Below, one piece after another: positions 36,563 to 44,778 of a stretch of 64,000 nucleotides of DNA. The stretch's first letter is position 1; every line of letters begins with the position of its first letter. The stretch lies in NCBI RefSeq assembly GCF_023630205.1, contig NZ_JALPRR010000004.1, forward strand, positions 434,001-498,000, given 5' to 3'. Made by a program: the position numbers and the translations under genes. The notes beneath the pieces were generated by a model, which saw only the letters and a program-made list of their open reading frames with translations, did no database searches and had not been told where the DNA came from. This DNA comes from Pontibacter ruber (GTDB taxonomy: Bacteria > Bacteroidota > Bacteroidia > Cytophagales > Hymenobacteraceae).

Positions 36563-38446
36563 ATGGAAGAAACTAAGCTTATACTGGCGGGCGCCGCCCT
36601 AAACCAGACACCCTTGGATTGGGAGAACAATCTCCTGAATATAAAGAATGCTATTACAGAAGCTATTACCCATAACGTAGACATCCTGTTACTGCCGGAG
36701 CTTTGCATAACAGGCTATGGTTGCGAAGATCTTTTTCTGCACCCATGGCTGGCTGATGAAACATTCGGGAAGCTGCTGCAGGTGAAGGAATGGTGTGAGG
36801 GCATAACAGTTTGCCTGGGAGTGCATTTGCTGCTGGGCCGCGATGTATACAACACCGCCTGCGTTATCAGAAACAAAGAGATCGTTGGATTTACTGCCAA
36901 GCAATTCCTGGCCCGGGATGGCGTGCATTACGAGCCACGCTGGTTTACACCCTGGCCGGCCAACGAAGTACAGGAATTCGAAGTGCTGGGGCAGCGCTAC
37001 CCTATCGGTGATATCATTTATGAAGAGCAGGGCGTAAAGTTTGCCTTCGAGATATGCGAGGATGCCTGGCGCCCTAACCGCCCGGCAGAGCGGCACCTGC
37101 CTAAAGGCGTGCAGTTGATCCTGAACCCAAGCGCAAGCCACTTTGCCCTGAGTAAAACAGACGTACGCCACAGGCTGGTAGTGGAGGCTTCGCAGAAGTA
37201 CCGCTGCGCCTACCTGTATGCGAACCTGCTTGGCAACGAAGCTGGCAGTATGATCTACGACGGGGAGGTGCTCATTGCCCAGAACGGCAAACTGATACGC
37301 CGCAACGAGCTGTTGAGCTTTAAGGATGTAGACTTGGAACTGGCCGAAGTATGCTTTGGCGATAACCCCACCATTGCTGAAACGATAGAATACCTTCCAC
37401 CCATTGACGAGAACAGGGAACTGATCGCAGCGCTGAGCCTGGCACTGTTTGATTATATGCGCAAGAGCCGCAGCCGTGGCTTTGTGCTGTCGCTGAGCGG
37501 CGGCGCCGATTCGTCGTTGTGTGCTGTGGCCGTGGCCGAAATGGTGCGACGGGGCGTGGAGCAACTGGGCGTGCTGGGGTTTGTGGCAAAAGCCCGCATG
37601 TTCGGATTGAAAGATGCTGCTTATTTCGATATGATACCCGAAGAGCAGGTGGTAAGAGAACTGGTAGGCCGCTTGCTTACCTGCGCTTACCAAGGCACAG
37701 TTAACTCCTCGGATGATACTTTTACGTCAGCCCGCGAGCTGGCGGAATCGATCGGTGCTGTGTTTCATGCCTGGACCATCGATGATGAAGTAAGAGGGTA
37801 TATCTCCAAGATAGAGGATGCTATTGACAGAACCCTGACCTGGGAGAAGGATGATGTAACGCTGCAGAACATACAGGCACGGGTGCGTGCTCCTGGTATC
37901 TGGATGCTGGCCAACATCAACAACGCATTGTTGCTGGCTACCTCTAACCGCAGCGAGGCCGCCGTAGGCTATGCTACCATGGATGGCGATACGGCAGGTA
38001 GTATCTCACCGATCGCAGGTATAGACAAAGCCTTTATCCGGCAGTTCCTGATCTGGATGCAGCGCGAGCTTGGCTACGAAGGGCTGCAGTACGTCAATAG
38101 CCTGCAGCCAACCGCCGAGTTGCGGCCTTCATCCGAAGCACAGACCGATGAGAAGGATCTGATGCCTTATGAGATACTCAACAAGATCGAACGGCTTGCC
38201 TTCTACGATCGCCTCTCTCCAAAACAAGTATACGAGCAGCTCTTGGCAGATGGCACGGCTTCGGAAGATGTGGCCGAAGCCTATGTGGAGAAGTTTTATA
38301 CTTTATGGACACGTAACCAGTGGAAACGTGAGCGCTATGCGCCCTCGTTCCACCTCGACGACTATAACCTGAACCCACGCAGCTGGCTTCGTTTCCCGAT
38401 CCTGAGCGGAGGCTTCCGCGATGAGTTGTTGTCGTTGCGCGATTAA
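36563..38446 (+). CDS. nadE: Glutamine-dependent NAD(+) synthetase
   Basis: It amidates nicotinic acid adenine dinucleotide to NAD using glutamine. The N-terminal nitrilase-like glutaminase domain has its Glu in LLPELCITGYGCEDLF, Lys in the SKTD/AKQF region and Cys in FAFEICEDAWRPN. The C-terminal synthetase domain has the PP-loop LSLSGGADSSLCAVAV (about residue 310). It has 627 aa, the normal two-domain size. ATG 36563 is preferred; a TTG at 36545 would add six residues. The 276-base spacer before it contains AATTGTTGATTG-type junction repeats and no gene. Confidence 0.97.
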   Translation: MEETKLILAGAALNQTPLDWENNLLNIKNAITEAITHNVDILLLPELCITGYGCEDLFLHPWLADETFGKLLQVKEWCEGITVCLGVHLLLGRDVYNTACVIRNKEIVGFTAKQFLARDGVHYEPRWFTPWPANEVQEFEVLGQRYPIGDIIYEEQGVKFAFEICEDAWRPNRPAERHLPKGVQLILNPSASHFALSKTDVRHRLVVEASQKYRCAYLYANLLGNEAGSMIYDGEVLIAQNGKLIRRNELLSFKDVDLELAEVCFGDNPTIAETIEYLPPIDENRELIAALSLALFDYMRKSRSRGFVLSLSGGADSSLCAVAVAEMVRRGVEQLGVLGFVAKARMFGLKDAAYFDMIPEEQVVRELVGRLLTCAYQGTVNSSDDTFTSARELAESIGAVFHAWTIDDEVRGYISKIEDAIDRTLTWEKDDVTLQNIQARVRAPGIWMLANINNALLLATSNRSEAAVGYATMDGDTAGSISPIAGIDKAFIRQFLIWMQRELGYEGLQYVNSLQPTAELRPSSEAQTDEKDLMPYEILNKIERLAFYDRLSPKQVYEQLLADGTASEDVAEAYVEKFYTLWTRNQWKRERYAPSFHLDDYNLNPRSWLRFPILSGGFRDELLSLRD

Positions 38447-38475
38447 CCTGACTTGCCAAGTATAAACAAGTATAA

Positions 38476-38520
38476 AGCAGCCTCTCCTGCACCTGTAGCA
38501 GGAGAGGCTGTTCTGTTTTA
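38476..38520 (+). terminator. Terminator of nadE
   Basis: CAGCCTCTCCTGC at 38478-38490 pairs with GCAGGAGAGGCTG at 38498-38510, followed by TTCTGTTTT. Confidence 0.92.
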
Positions 38521-38569
38521 AGGTTACCCTGTTGCAGCGCATGGCTTTTTACCTTCTCCCGAATTATTG

Positions 38570-38577
38570 TAACTTTG
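38570..38577 (+). promoter_or_regulatory. -7 box upstream of lgt
   Basis: TAACTTTG matches TAnnTTTG exactly, 21 bases before the lgt ATG at 38599, which also argues against a start at 38575. Confidence 0.55.
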
Positions 38578-38598
38578 ACCATTACCTTACACACGACT

Positions 38599-39456
38599 AT
38601 GAGCATCCTTCAGTATATTACCTGGAATGTTGATCCGGAGATCTTTTCCATAGGCCCGCTTTCCATCAGGTGGTATGGCCTGCTTTTCGCGCTCGGTTTC
38701 CTGCTGGGGCAGCGCATCCTCACTAAAATTTATGTGGCAGAAGGCCGCACGGAAGGCGATGTGGATGTGATCACGCTGTACATGATCATTGGTACGGTGG
38801 TGGGCGCACGCCTGGGCCATACCTTGTTTTATGCCCCGGATTACTACCTGAGTAACCCGATCGAGATCCTGAAGATATGGGAAGGCGGTCTGGCCAGCCA
38901 TGGCGCTACGATCGGTATTTTGCTTGCGCTCTGGATCTTCAGCCGCCGGCAGAAATTCGATTATATGTGGGTGCTTGATCGTATCGTGATCGTGGTGGCT
39001 TTGGGAGGAGCCCTCATCCGCATGGGTAATCTGATGAACTCCGAGATCTTCGGCCACCCGACAAACGTGCCGTGGGCCTTTATTTTTGTGCGTAACACTG
39101 AATTTTCGCAGGTGCCGCGCCATCCAACGCAATTGTATGAGGCGCTAAGTGTGTTCCTGTTATTTGTAGGGCTGTACTGGCTTTGGAACAAGTATAAAAG
39201 CGCGCTGCCAAAAGGCTTGCTTTTCGGTATTTTCGTTACGGCGCTTTTCACGTTCCGCTTCCTGGTGGAGTTCCTGAAAGAGAACCAGGAGGATTTTGAA
39301 AACACCATGGCCCTGAACATGGGGCAGATCCTGAGCATTCCGCTTATCCTGGTGGGTATCTTCATCCTGTTCCGGGTGTGGCAGAATCCGAAGCCAGCCT
39401 TGCCTGGCGGCAGACTGACGGCAGAAGATCAGCCTAAAGCGAAGGCAAACAAGTAA
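38599..39456 (+). CDS. lgt: Prolipoprotein diacylglyceryl transferase
   Basis: Lgt attaches diacylglycerol to the lipobox cysteine, the first step of lipoprotein maturation. Seven membrane helices are visible, the signature loop is RMGNLMNSEIFG (about residues 141-152), GGLASHGATIG precedes it and the conserved HPTQLYEA lies near residue 175. At 285 aa it is typical, with a short charged C-terminal tail. Several lipoproteins in this window are its substrates. ATG 38599 follows the -7 box at the usual short distance. Confidence 0.97.
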   Translation: MSILQYITWNVDPEIFSIGPLSIRWYGLLFALGFLLGQRILTKIYVAEGRTEGDVDVITLYMIIGTVVGARLGHTLFYAPDYYLSNPIEILKIWEGGLASHGATIGILLALWIFSRRQKFDYMWVLDRIVIVVALGGALIRMGNLMNSEIFGHPTNVPWAFIFVRNTEFSQVPRHPTQLYEALSVFLLFVGLYWLWNKYKSALPKGLLFGIFVTALFTFRFLVEFLKENQEDFENTMALNMGQILSIPLILVGIFILFRVWQNPKPALPGGRLTAEDQPKAKANK

Positions 39457-39477
39457 AAGGCTTTTGCAGCAAGTATA

Positions 39478-39525
39478 AAAACAGGAGCGCCTGGCAGTTA
39501 TTCTGCCAGGCGCTCCTGTTTACGT
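39478..39525 (+). terminator. Bidirectional terminator between lgt and the beta-propeller gene
   Basis: ACAGGAGCGCCTGGCA at 39481-39496 pairs perfectly with TGCCAGGCGCTCCTGT at 39504-39519; A-rich sequence on the left and T on the right allow use from both sides. Confidence 0.92.
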
Positions 39526-39551
39526 TTAAAGCAAAGTATACTTTCGCCAAT

Positions 39552-40394
39552 TTATAGTTTATACCTGTACAGGTTGCCGCCCTCGCTTGTGATCACCAAC
39601 GTGCTATTGTCTTCAAAAGCGACTCCTTCCGTCTGCCCGGCTTCTTTTAAGGGAATGCTCTTATACTTGTTTTTGAAGAATGTAGTCGGGTCGCTGAGGC
39701 CTGCGAACAAGTGCATGCCCCCTTCGCTGAGCAACACAACGCTTTTGCCATCAGGGCTCACTGCTGCATCAGTTACCGGCTTGTTTAGCTTTACGCTCCC
39801 AACCAGTTTTGCCTGGTGCTTGCCCGGCTCGTCAGACAGTTGGTATACTTTGGCCGTTTGTTTGCGCCCTCTGTCTTTGGAGATCAGGTAAACGTTGCCC
39901 CCGTACCAGAATATTGCCTCACAATCGAAGTTCATTTCTTTTTTGGCAGGAGGGTAGGCTTTCTGATCTTCATAAGTATAGCGGATAGCTTCTGGGTTAT
40001 CAATATCAGCCAAACTTACTTTATAGACAGCGAGCTCGCGGCGGCTGTTGTCGTTGTTGCCTGTATCGCCGATGTAAAAATTCTCCTCATCATCCCGGGC
40101 CAGCGCTTCCCAATCTACGTTAGGCAGCTGTAGTTTATACGTCTCGATGAGTTTGCCTTTCTCATCCAGCTCATACAAATAAGGTTTGTTGCCGGCATCG
40201 TTGTGGGTTATAAAATGGCCGTTTTTCGGAAGCACTTCAACACCCGAGCTTTCTTTTACCTGTTCGGGCAACGCAGCAAGTTTGGTGAGTTTTCCGGGCG
40301 GGTTAGCACTACCTGTGTTTCCGTCCCGTAGAAAATAGAACAGGAGGGCCACAAGGGGCAGAAACAGGAGTAGTACTTTCGTCATAAGCTTCAT
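39552..40394 (-). CDS. Membrane-anchored beta-propeller-like protein, 280 aa
   Basis: An N-terminal hydrophobic helix (MTKVLLLFLPLVALLFYFL) exports or anchors the protein. The remainder is a repetitive beta structure with propeller-type blades (WEALARDDEENFYIGDTGNN, VTDAAVSPDGKSVVLLSEGG, GQTEGVAFEDNSTLVITSEG). The E-A-I-F and G-D-T-G-N-N motifs resemble SdiA-regulated or phytase-like six-bladed propellers. Substrate or partner is unknown. It is a single gene convergent with lgt. Confidence 0.8.
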   Translation of the reverse strand: MKLMTKVLLLFLPLVALLFYFLRDGNTGSANPPGKLTKLAALPEQVKESSGVEVLPKNGHFITHNDAGNKPYLYELDEKGKLIETYKLQLPNVDWEALARDDEENFYIGDTGNNDNSRRELAVYKVSLADIDNPEAIRYTYEDQKAYPPAKKEMNFDCEAIFWYGGNVYLISKDRGRKQTAKVYQLSDEPGKHQAKLVGSVKLNKPVTDAAVSPDGKSVVLLSEGGMHLFAGLSDPTTFFKNKYKSIPLKEAGQTEGVAFEDNSTLVITSEGGNLYRYKL

Positions 40395-40536
40395 AGCATA
40401 GGGTTTAAAGTAGCGGTAACCGGTGAATTGTATAACGGCAAGCAGTTGCCGTATGGTTGCGTAAATATCCTGTAATTGACAGTCAGGGTGGTTTGGTCCT
40501 GCGGATTCCTGAATTACTTATATAAATATCAAACGC

Positions 40537-40938
40537 ATGAACTTCAAGAAGATAAAGGAGACCTGCCTGTATGTGTCAGACCTGGAGCAAAGCAAAGCCT
40601 TCTATAATGGTAAATTAGGAATGCAGGTGATCGGGGAGGTGCCCAACAGGCACGTCTTCTTCAGGGCAGGGGAGTCGGTGCTGCTGTGCTTTATATCGGA
40701 AGCCTCCCGGAAAGAAGGCAAGCTACCGCCGCACTACGGCAGCGGGCACCTGCACCTGGCTTTTGAAGTCGAAAAAGAGCAGTATGACGGTTGGAAGGAA
40801 AAAGTAAAGCGCCTGGGCATACCGGTAGAACAGGAGTATGACTGGGGTGGCGGCTACCTCTCTTTCTACTTCCGCGACCCCGACAAACACCTGCTGGAGG
40901 TGGTGATGACAGGCATGTGGGAGAGGGGAGGGAAATGA
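40537..40938 (+). CDS. VOC-family (glyoxalase/fosfomycin-resistance-like) protein
   Basis: The 133-residue protein has two beta-alpha-beta-beta-beta modules: ETCLYVSDLEQSKAFYNGKL and LHLAFEVEKEQYDGWKEKVK. Candidate metal ligands are the His of GHLHLAFEV and the Glu of HLLEVVMTG. The layout resembles FosB/glyoxalase-like thiol transferases and dioxygenases. Specific function cannot be set without alignment. It has no operon partner. Confidence 0.9.
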   Translation: MNFKKIKETCLYVSDLEQSKAFYNGKLGMQVIGEVPNRHVFFRAGESVLLCFISEASRKEGKLPPHYGSGHLHLAFEVEKEQYDGWKEKVKRLGIPVEQEYDWGGGYLSFYFRDPDKHLLEVVMTGMWERGGK

Positions 40939-41022
40939 TTGAATTTTGAATGAGTGAATACTAATTCTGAATAACTCAATTTTGATTGATTGAATAAGAT
41001 ACGGAGCAGCAAAAGTATAAAG

Positions 41023-41086
41023 CCGGTAGGTCGTAAGCCCTTGCTGCGTGTTTTCACCAGCAAGTATAAAGGCAGTGGAAGTATGG
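41023..41086. repeat. Direct repeat, copy 1 (upstream of the methyltransferase gene)
   Basis: This copy and 42203-42265 align over 63 columns with 56 identical bases by eye, in the same orientation. The shared core contains GCCCTTGCTGC, GTGTTTTCACCAGCAAG and GGAAGTAT, with a small hairpin TTGCTG/CAGCAA. Confidence 0.8.
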
Positions 41087-41137
41087 CTTGTAATTTAAAA
41101 TCAATACGTTGAACAAGCTAAATTGCTGATCGTAAAA

Positions 41138-41174
41138 CAGTAACATTATACTTGTTATAAGTATAATGTTACTG
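41138..41174. repeat. 16-bp perfect inverted repeat
   Basis: CAGTAACATTATACTT at 41138-41153 and AAGTATAATGTTACTG at 41159-41174 are perfectly complementary around a five-base loop. It is AT-rich, has no T tract, and lies 73 bases before the methyltransferase ATG, so it could be an operator or a mobile-element end. The arms end internally in the AAGTATA heptamer that pervades the window. Confidence 0.85.
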
Positions 41175-41246
41175 CCTGCCTTATCTTACTGCTCCACTTT
41201 TCTTCACCCTCGGAAGCTGAACTTACTTTCTAAAATCTTTAATACC

Positions 41247-42107
41247 ATGAACGAATCAGCAGCTGTAAAGCAAAACTCGACTGGTCAGCCCTCCGTGAAC
41301 CCCAACAAGGCCTTGTGGGAGAAGGGTGATTTTACCCGTATAGCAGAGACCATGCGCGAAAGCGGGGCTGCCCTGGTGGCAGCACTCGGCGTAAAGGCAG
41401 GGCTCGACGTACTTGACCTTGGCTGCGGCGATGGTACCACTGCCATTCCGGCAGCTAAACTGGGAGCCAATGTGTTGGGGGTAGACATCTCCAGTAAGCT
41501 TGTGGCTGCCGCAAAGAGACGGGCTGAAGAGGAAGGACTGACCAATATTAAGTTTCAGGAAGGGGACGCCTGCGACTTGCAGGGTCTGCAGAATAAGAGC
41601 TTCGATCTTGCGATGAGTATCTTTGGTGCCATGTTTGCCCCTAAGCCATTTGAAGTGGCCAAAGAAATGGTACGGGTTACGCGTCCGGGCGGGCGGGTTG
41701 TTATGGGCAACTGGATACCGGGAGATCCTACTCTTGTAGCCCAACTACTCAGGATCAGTTCTGCCTACACACCGCCTCCACCGGAAGGATTTATAAGCCC
41801 GATGCTATGGGGCGTAGAAAGTCATGTTATCGAACGCTTCACCAAAGCGGGCGTGCCTGAAGAGAATATCTCCTTCCTAAAAGATACTTATACTTTCAAA
41901 GCGCCTTTCCCGCCGTTAGAGTTTGTGCGCAGGTTCAGGCATTACTATGGCCCAACCATGAATGCGTTTGAAGCAGCGGAAAAGAATGGCAAAGCCGAGG
42001 GGTTGCAGCGTGAACTGGAAGAGCTGTTCAACAGCAAAAACGAAAGCAAGCAGGAAAACACCCTCCTGATCCCAGCCACGTTCCTGCGCGTAACCGTTCA
42101 GTGCTGA
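41247..42107 (+). CDS. Class I SAM-dependent methyltransferase, 286 aa
   Basis: The SAM-binding loop is VLDLGCGDGTTAIPAAKLGA (about residues 55-74), followed by VLGVDISSKLVAAA and the acidic GDACDL. The C-terminal portion (PPEGFISPMLWG, FRHYYGPTMNAFEAAEK) is like UbiE/Coq5-related small-molecule methyltransferases. The true start is ATG 41247; an upstream frame crosses the inverted repeat. The gene lies between two direct repeats, 41023-41086 and 42203-42265, which may mark it as a transposed or cassette-like unit. Substrate unknown. Confidence 0.9.
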   Translation: MNESAAVKQNSTGQPSVNPNKALWEKGDFTRIAETMRESGAALVAALGVKAGLDVLDLGCGDGTTAIPAAKLGANVLGVDISSKLVAAAKRRAEEEGLTNIKFQEGDACDLQGLQNKSFDLAMSIFGAMFAPKPFEVAKEMVRVTRPGGRVVMGNWIPGDPTLVAQLLRISSAYTPPPPEGFISPMLWGVESHVIERFTKAGVPEENISFLKDTYTFKAPFPPLEFVRRFRHYYGPTMNAFEAAEKNGKAEGLQRELEELFNSKNESKQENTLLIPATFLRVTVQC

Positions 42108-42202
42108 AAGAGTAAGTGTAGAAATTACAGAGGTATTTCTGGTCTCAGATAAGGGATGCAGCAAACGAGCTCGTTTAGCAGAGGCATTGTGGGCGTACGT
42201 AA

Positions 42203-42265
42203 CCTGGTAGGACGTATGCCCTTGCTGCATGTTTTCACCAGCAAGTATAAGGCGGTTGAAGTATA
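42203..42265. repeat. Direct repeat, copy 2 (downstream of the methyltransferase gene)
   Basis: Partner of 41023-41086. It overlaps a hairpin GGGCGTACGT/ACGTATGCCC (about 42191-42221) with one bulge on each arm, not present in copy 1, and the TTGCTG/CAGCAA hairpin found in both. Confidence 0.8.
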
Positions 42266-42321
42266 GTTTATTGGTAAGAGCACCCACAAGTGCGGGAGTT
42301 TACTATTAGTTAAGCTAATTA

Positions 42322-42948
42322 CTAATCAAGAGAATTCATCAAACTTCCTTTCCAGTTTGGATATTGCTCATCCAATAGCAAAGAGTCACGTCTGGTCAGA
42401 CATCCCAGCGGTTCTTCATGCTTAATGATATTTCCATCCCGACTAAACCTTAGATTTCTGACAGTGCTTATCTCCTGCCCTTGACTACAGGTAATTTGCT
42501 CTATTTTTCCATTCTCGAAGTATCGGATTGCTTTTCCCTTATTGTAAAATGCGACAGTATCGCCACTGTCAAAAAAAGCGACACTGAAGCTGGTCATACC
42601 TTTGACATACTTTGTTTTAGTCCTCACCTTCCCATTCTTAGAGTAGCTCATGGTCCAACCATGTAGCGTATCTTCTTTGAAGCTTTTAGTCACTTTCAGA
42701 CTCCCGCTATCAAAATACTCAAATGACTGTCCATCAATTTTACCATCTATGCAAGGGATTAATAACTTCAGTTTACCATTGGGATAATAGTACTTAGACT
42801 CTCCATGTAATTTATCACTGATTAACCGTACTTCAGATTCTAATACTCCATCCTCATAATAGGTTTTGACTACTCTTTGCTCATTGCTGGTACATGCAAG
42901 TAGTAATAGCGGAAATAGTACTCCGATAAAGCTGTTAATATTTCTCAT
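42322..42948 (-). CDS. MORN-repeat lipoprotein, 208 aa
   Basis: The signal peptide MRNINSFIGVLFPLLLLACT ends in the lipobox LLAC. The mature part consists of tandem ~23-residue MORN_2 repeats of the form YYxDGxLESEVxL, YYYPNGKLKLLIP, YFDSGSLKVTKSF, YSKNGKVRTKTKY and YFENGKIEQI. Such repeats in Bacteroidota are surface- or periplasm-exposed and are sometimes toxin-associated, but no toxin or partner is adjacent. The gene is AT-rich compared with its neighbours, which suggests accessory origin. Confidence 0.85.
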   Translation of the reverse strand: MRNINSFIGVLFPLLLLACTSNEQRVVKTYYEDGVLESEVRLISDKLHGESKYYYPNGKLKLLIPCIDGKIDGQSFEYFDSGSLKVTKSFKEDTLHGWTMSYSKNGKVRTKTKYVKGMTSFSVAFFDSGDTVAFYNKGKAIRYFENGKIEQITCSQGQEISTVRNLRFSRDGNIIKHEEPLGCLTRRDSLLLDEQYPNWKGSLMNSLD

Positions 42949-43305
42949 TTATTTTTTGTCTACTCCTGCTGGAAATACTAAAGAGTTAAATGTCTATAAA
43001 TCTTCGTCTCTAGCACAATACTGCTAGTAGAGAGTAAGTATTTTATTTAGCTCAACATCATCATGAATACTTCCTGTATTATGATAGAAATTAATAACCA
43101 TCAAAAGTATAGAATTAATCGGAGGGTATTATAGATCATAAGCAATCGAAGTATGGCTTATTGATGAGAAAAACAACAATGCGGTAAAAAAGCCTTCCGA
43201 AGAAACGCTGACAAATCTCATCAGCTAACTGGTAACTTTCATCAGGATTGACTACATTTCTAATTACAAAGTGAAATTTCAATCCAGCTAATTGAGATAA
43301 CCGGT
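42949..43305. other. AT-rich spacer without gene
   Basis: About 357 bases, AT-rich, with no convincing open frame, tRNA, terminator or repeat-family member apart from scattered AGTATA words and one GAAGTATGGCTTATT stretch near 43149. Confidence 0.5.
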
Positions 43306-44607
43306 ATGTTAGAAATGACGAACAAGAATAGTAGCCAGGTAAAAGTCGGGCTATATGCCGCCGTAGTAGTTTTTCTAACCTATACCATGATCTTTGGCTT
43401 CCGGAAGTCTTTTACGGTGGCCACTTTCGACGGGATTGAGATAGCCGGCTACAGCTACAAAACCATACTGGTCATCAGCCAGGTGTTGGGTTACCTGCTG
43501 GCCAAATTCTATGGTATCAAGTATATTTCAGAACTCAAACGTACCGGCCGGGGCCAGGTCATTCTCCTCCTGACGGGGATTGCCTGGCTGAGCTGGCTGC
43601 TTTTCGCGCTTGTGCCGCTGCCTTACAACATTGTTTTCCTTTTCATCAACGGTTTCCCGTTAGGTATGCTTTGGGGAGTGGTTTTCTCTTATGTGGAAGG
43701 CCGCAGAAGCACCGATTTTATTGGAGCAACGTTAGCGGTCAGCTTCATTTTTGCTTCCGGGTTTGTTAAATCGGTTGGTGCCTGGCTGATGGTGGAGTTC
43801 AGCGTATCAGAGTTCTGGGTACCGTTTTACACGGGCCTGGTTTTCGCCCTGCCGCTTTTGCTTTTCGTTTACCTGATGGAGCGGATCCCGCCACCCAGCG
43901 AGGAAGATGTTCAACTCCGGACAGAGCGATCAGCCATGACCGAAGAGGACCGGAAAGGTTTTGTGAAGGAATTTTATGCCGGTATTGCCGCCTGCGTGCT
44001 GATCTACTGCTTTGCTACCATCTTCCGCGACATCCGCGATAACTTTGGTGCAGAGATGTGGAAAGAGCTGGGCTATTTTGATCAGCCGGCTATTTTTTCG
44101 AAAACAGAAACGCCTATCACCCTGATCATCCTGGTGCTGATCGGCAGCATGGTGCTCATCAAAAACAACTACAAAGCGCTGCAAACGGCGCATATTTTCA
44201 TCCTGATCGGATTTGTAGTAGCCGGTGTTTCTACCTCGCTTTTTGCTGCAAACTCAATAGAGCCGATCTGGTGGATGACGCTGGTCGGGCTGGGCTTGTA
44301 CATGGTGTACATCCCATTCAACGCGGTGTTCTTCGACCGGCTGATATCCACGTTTAAGTATACCGGAAACGTAGGCTTCTTGATTTACCTGGCTGATTCG
44401 TTTGGGTATGTAGGCAGCGTTGGGGTGTTGTTCAGCAAAGAGATCTTTCGGGTGCAGTTAAACTGGGTAACTTTCTTCTCCAACAGCGTAATAGGCCTTT
44501 CGGTAATCGGTATCCTGCTTACCGTATTTTCCATGGTCTATTTCGGAAGGAAGTATGAAAAGGTGAAGGACCGGGATTTAAGCGCTGCACAGAAAGTGCA
44601 AGTATAA
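43306..44607 (+). CDS. MFS-like membrane protein, DUF5690 family
   Basis: Twelve hydrophobic segments and the N-terminal signature GFRKSFTVATFDGIEIAGY identify the Bacteroidota DUF5690 family of predicted major-facilitator-like transporters. A cytoplasmic loop of about 30 residues (EEDVQLRTERSAMTEEDRKG) divides the halves. It is 433 aa; ATG 43315 (MTNKNSSQ) is an alternative start. Substrate unknown. It is monocistronic; no hairpin terminator was recognised after it. Confidence 0.85.
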   Translation: MLEMTNKNSSQVKVGLYAAVVVFLTYTMIFGFRKSFTVATFDGIEIAGYSYKTILVISQVLGYLLAKFYGIKYISELKRTGRGQVILLLTGIAWLSWLLFALVPLPYNIVFLFINGFPLGMLWGVVFSYVEGRRSTDFIGATLAVSFIFASGFVKSVGAWLMVEFSVSEFWVPFYTGLVFALPLLLFVYLMERIPPPSEEDVQLRTERSAMTEEDRKGFVKEFYAGIAACVLIYCFATIFRDIRDNFGAEMWKELGYFDQPAIFSKTETPITLIILVLIGSMVLIKNNYKALQTAHIFILIGFVVAGVSTSLFAANSIEPIWWMTLVGLGLYMVYIPFNAVFFDRLISTFKYTGNVGFLIYLADSFGYVGSVGVLFSKEIFRVQLNWVTFFSNSVIGLSVIGILLTVFSMVYFGRKYEKVKDRDLSAAQKVQV

Positions 44608-44693
44608 AAGGTCAGTTTTAGGAGAGGTTTTGGTTACTTGACTTGGCTGGTTTTTGTACTAGTGATGAGTGGTTGGGAGGGGTATTGGTTGAG

Positions 44694-44776
44694 TGGATTT
44701 ATAACGTACTCGTGCATGAGGCGTGCAAGGCCCGTCGGCCGTAGCATGGCTTTTGCACCTGATTGGTGTGTGTTAT
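44694..44776 (-). other. attC-like imperfect hairpin C downstream of the orphan gene at 44779
   Basis: GTGCAA at 44723-44728 pairs with TTGCAC at 44753-44758, with AGG/CCT and partial GGCC pairing, and bulges on one side. The outer boxes are TAAC (44702-44705, plus strand) and GTTA (about 44770-44773). The minus-strand core GCCATGCTACGGCCGACG is close to that of hairpins A and B. The position directly after the stop of a lone low-GC gene fits a cassette attachment site. Confidence 0.42.
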
Positions 44777-44778
44777 TT

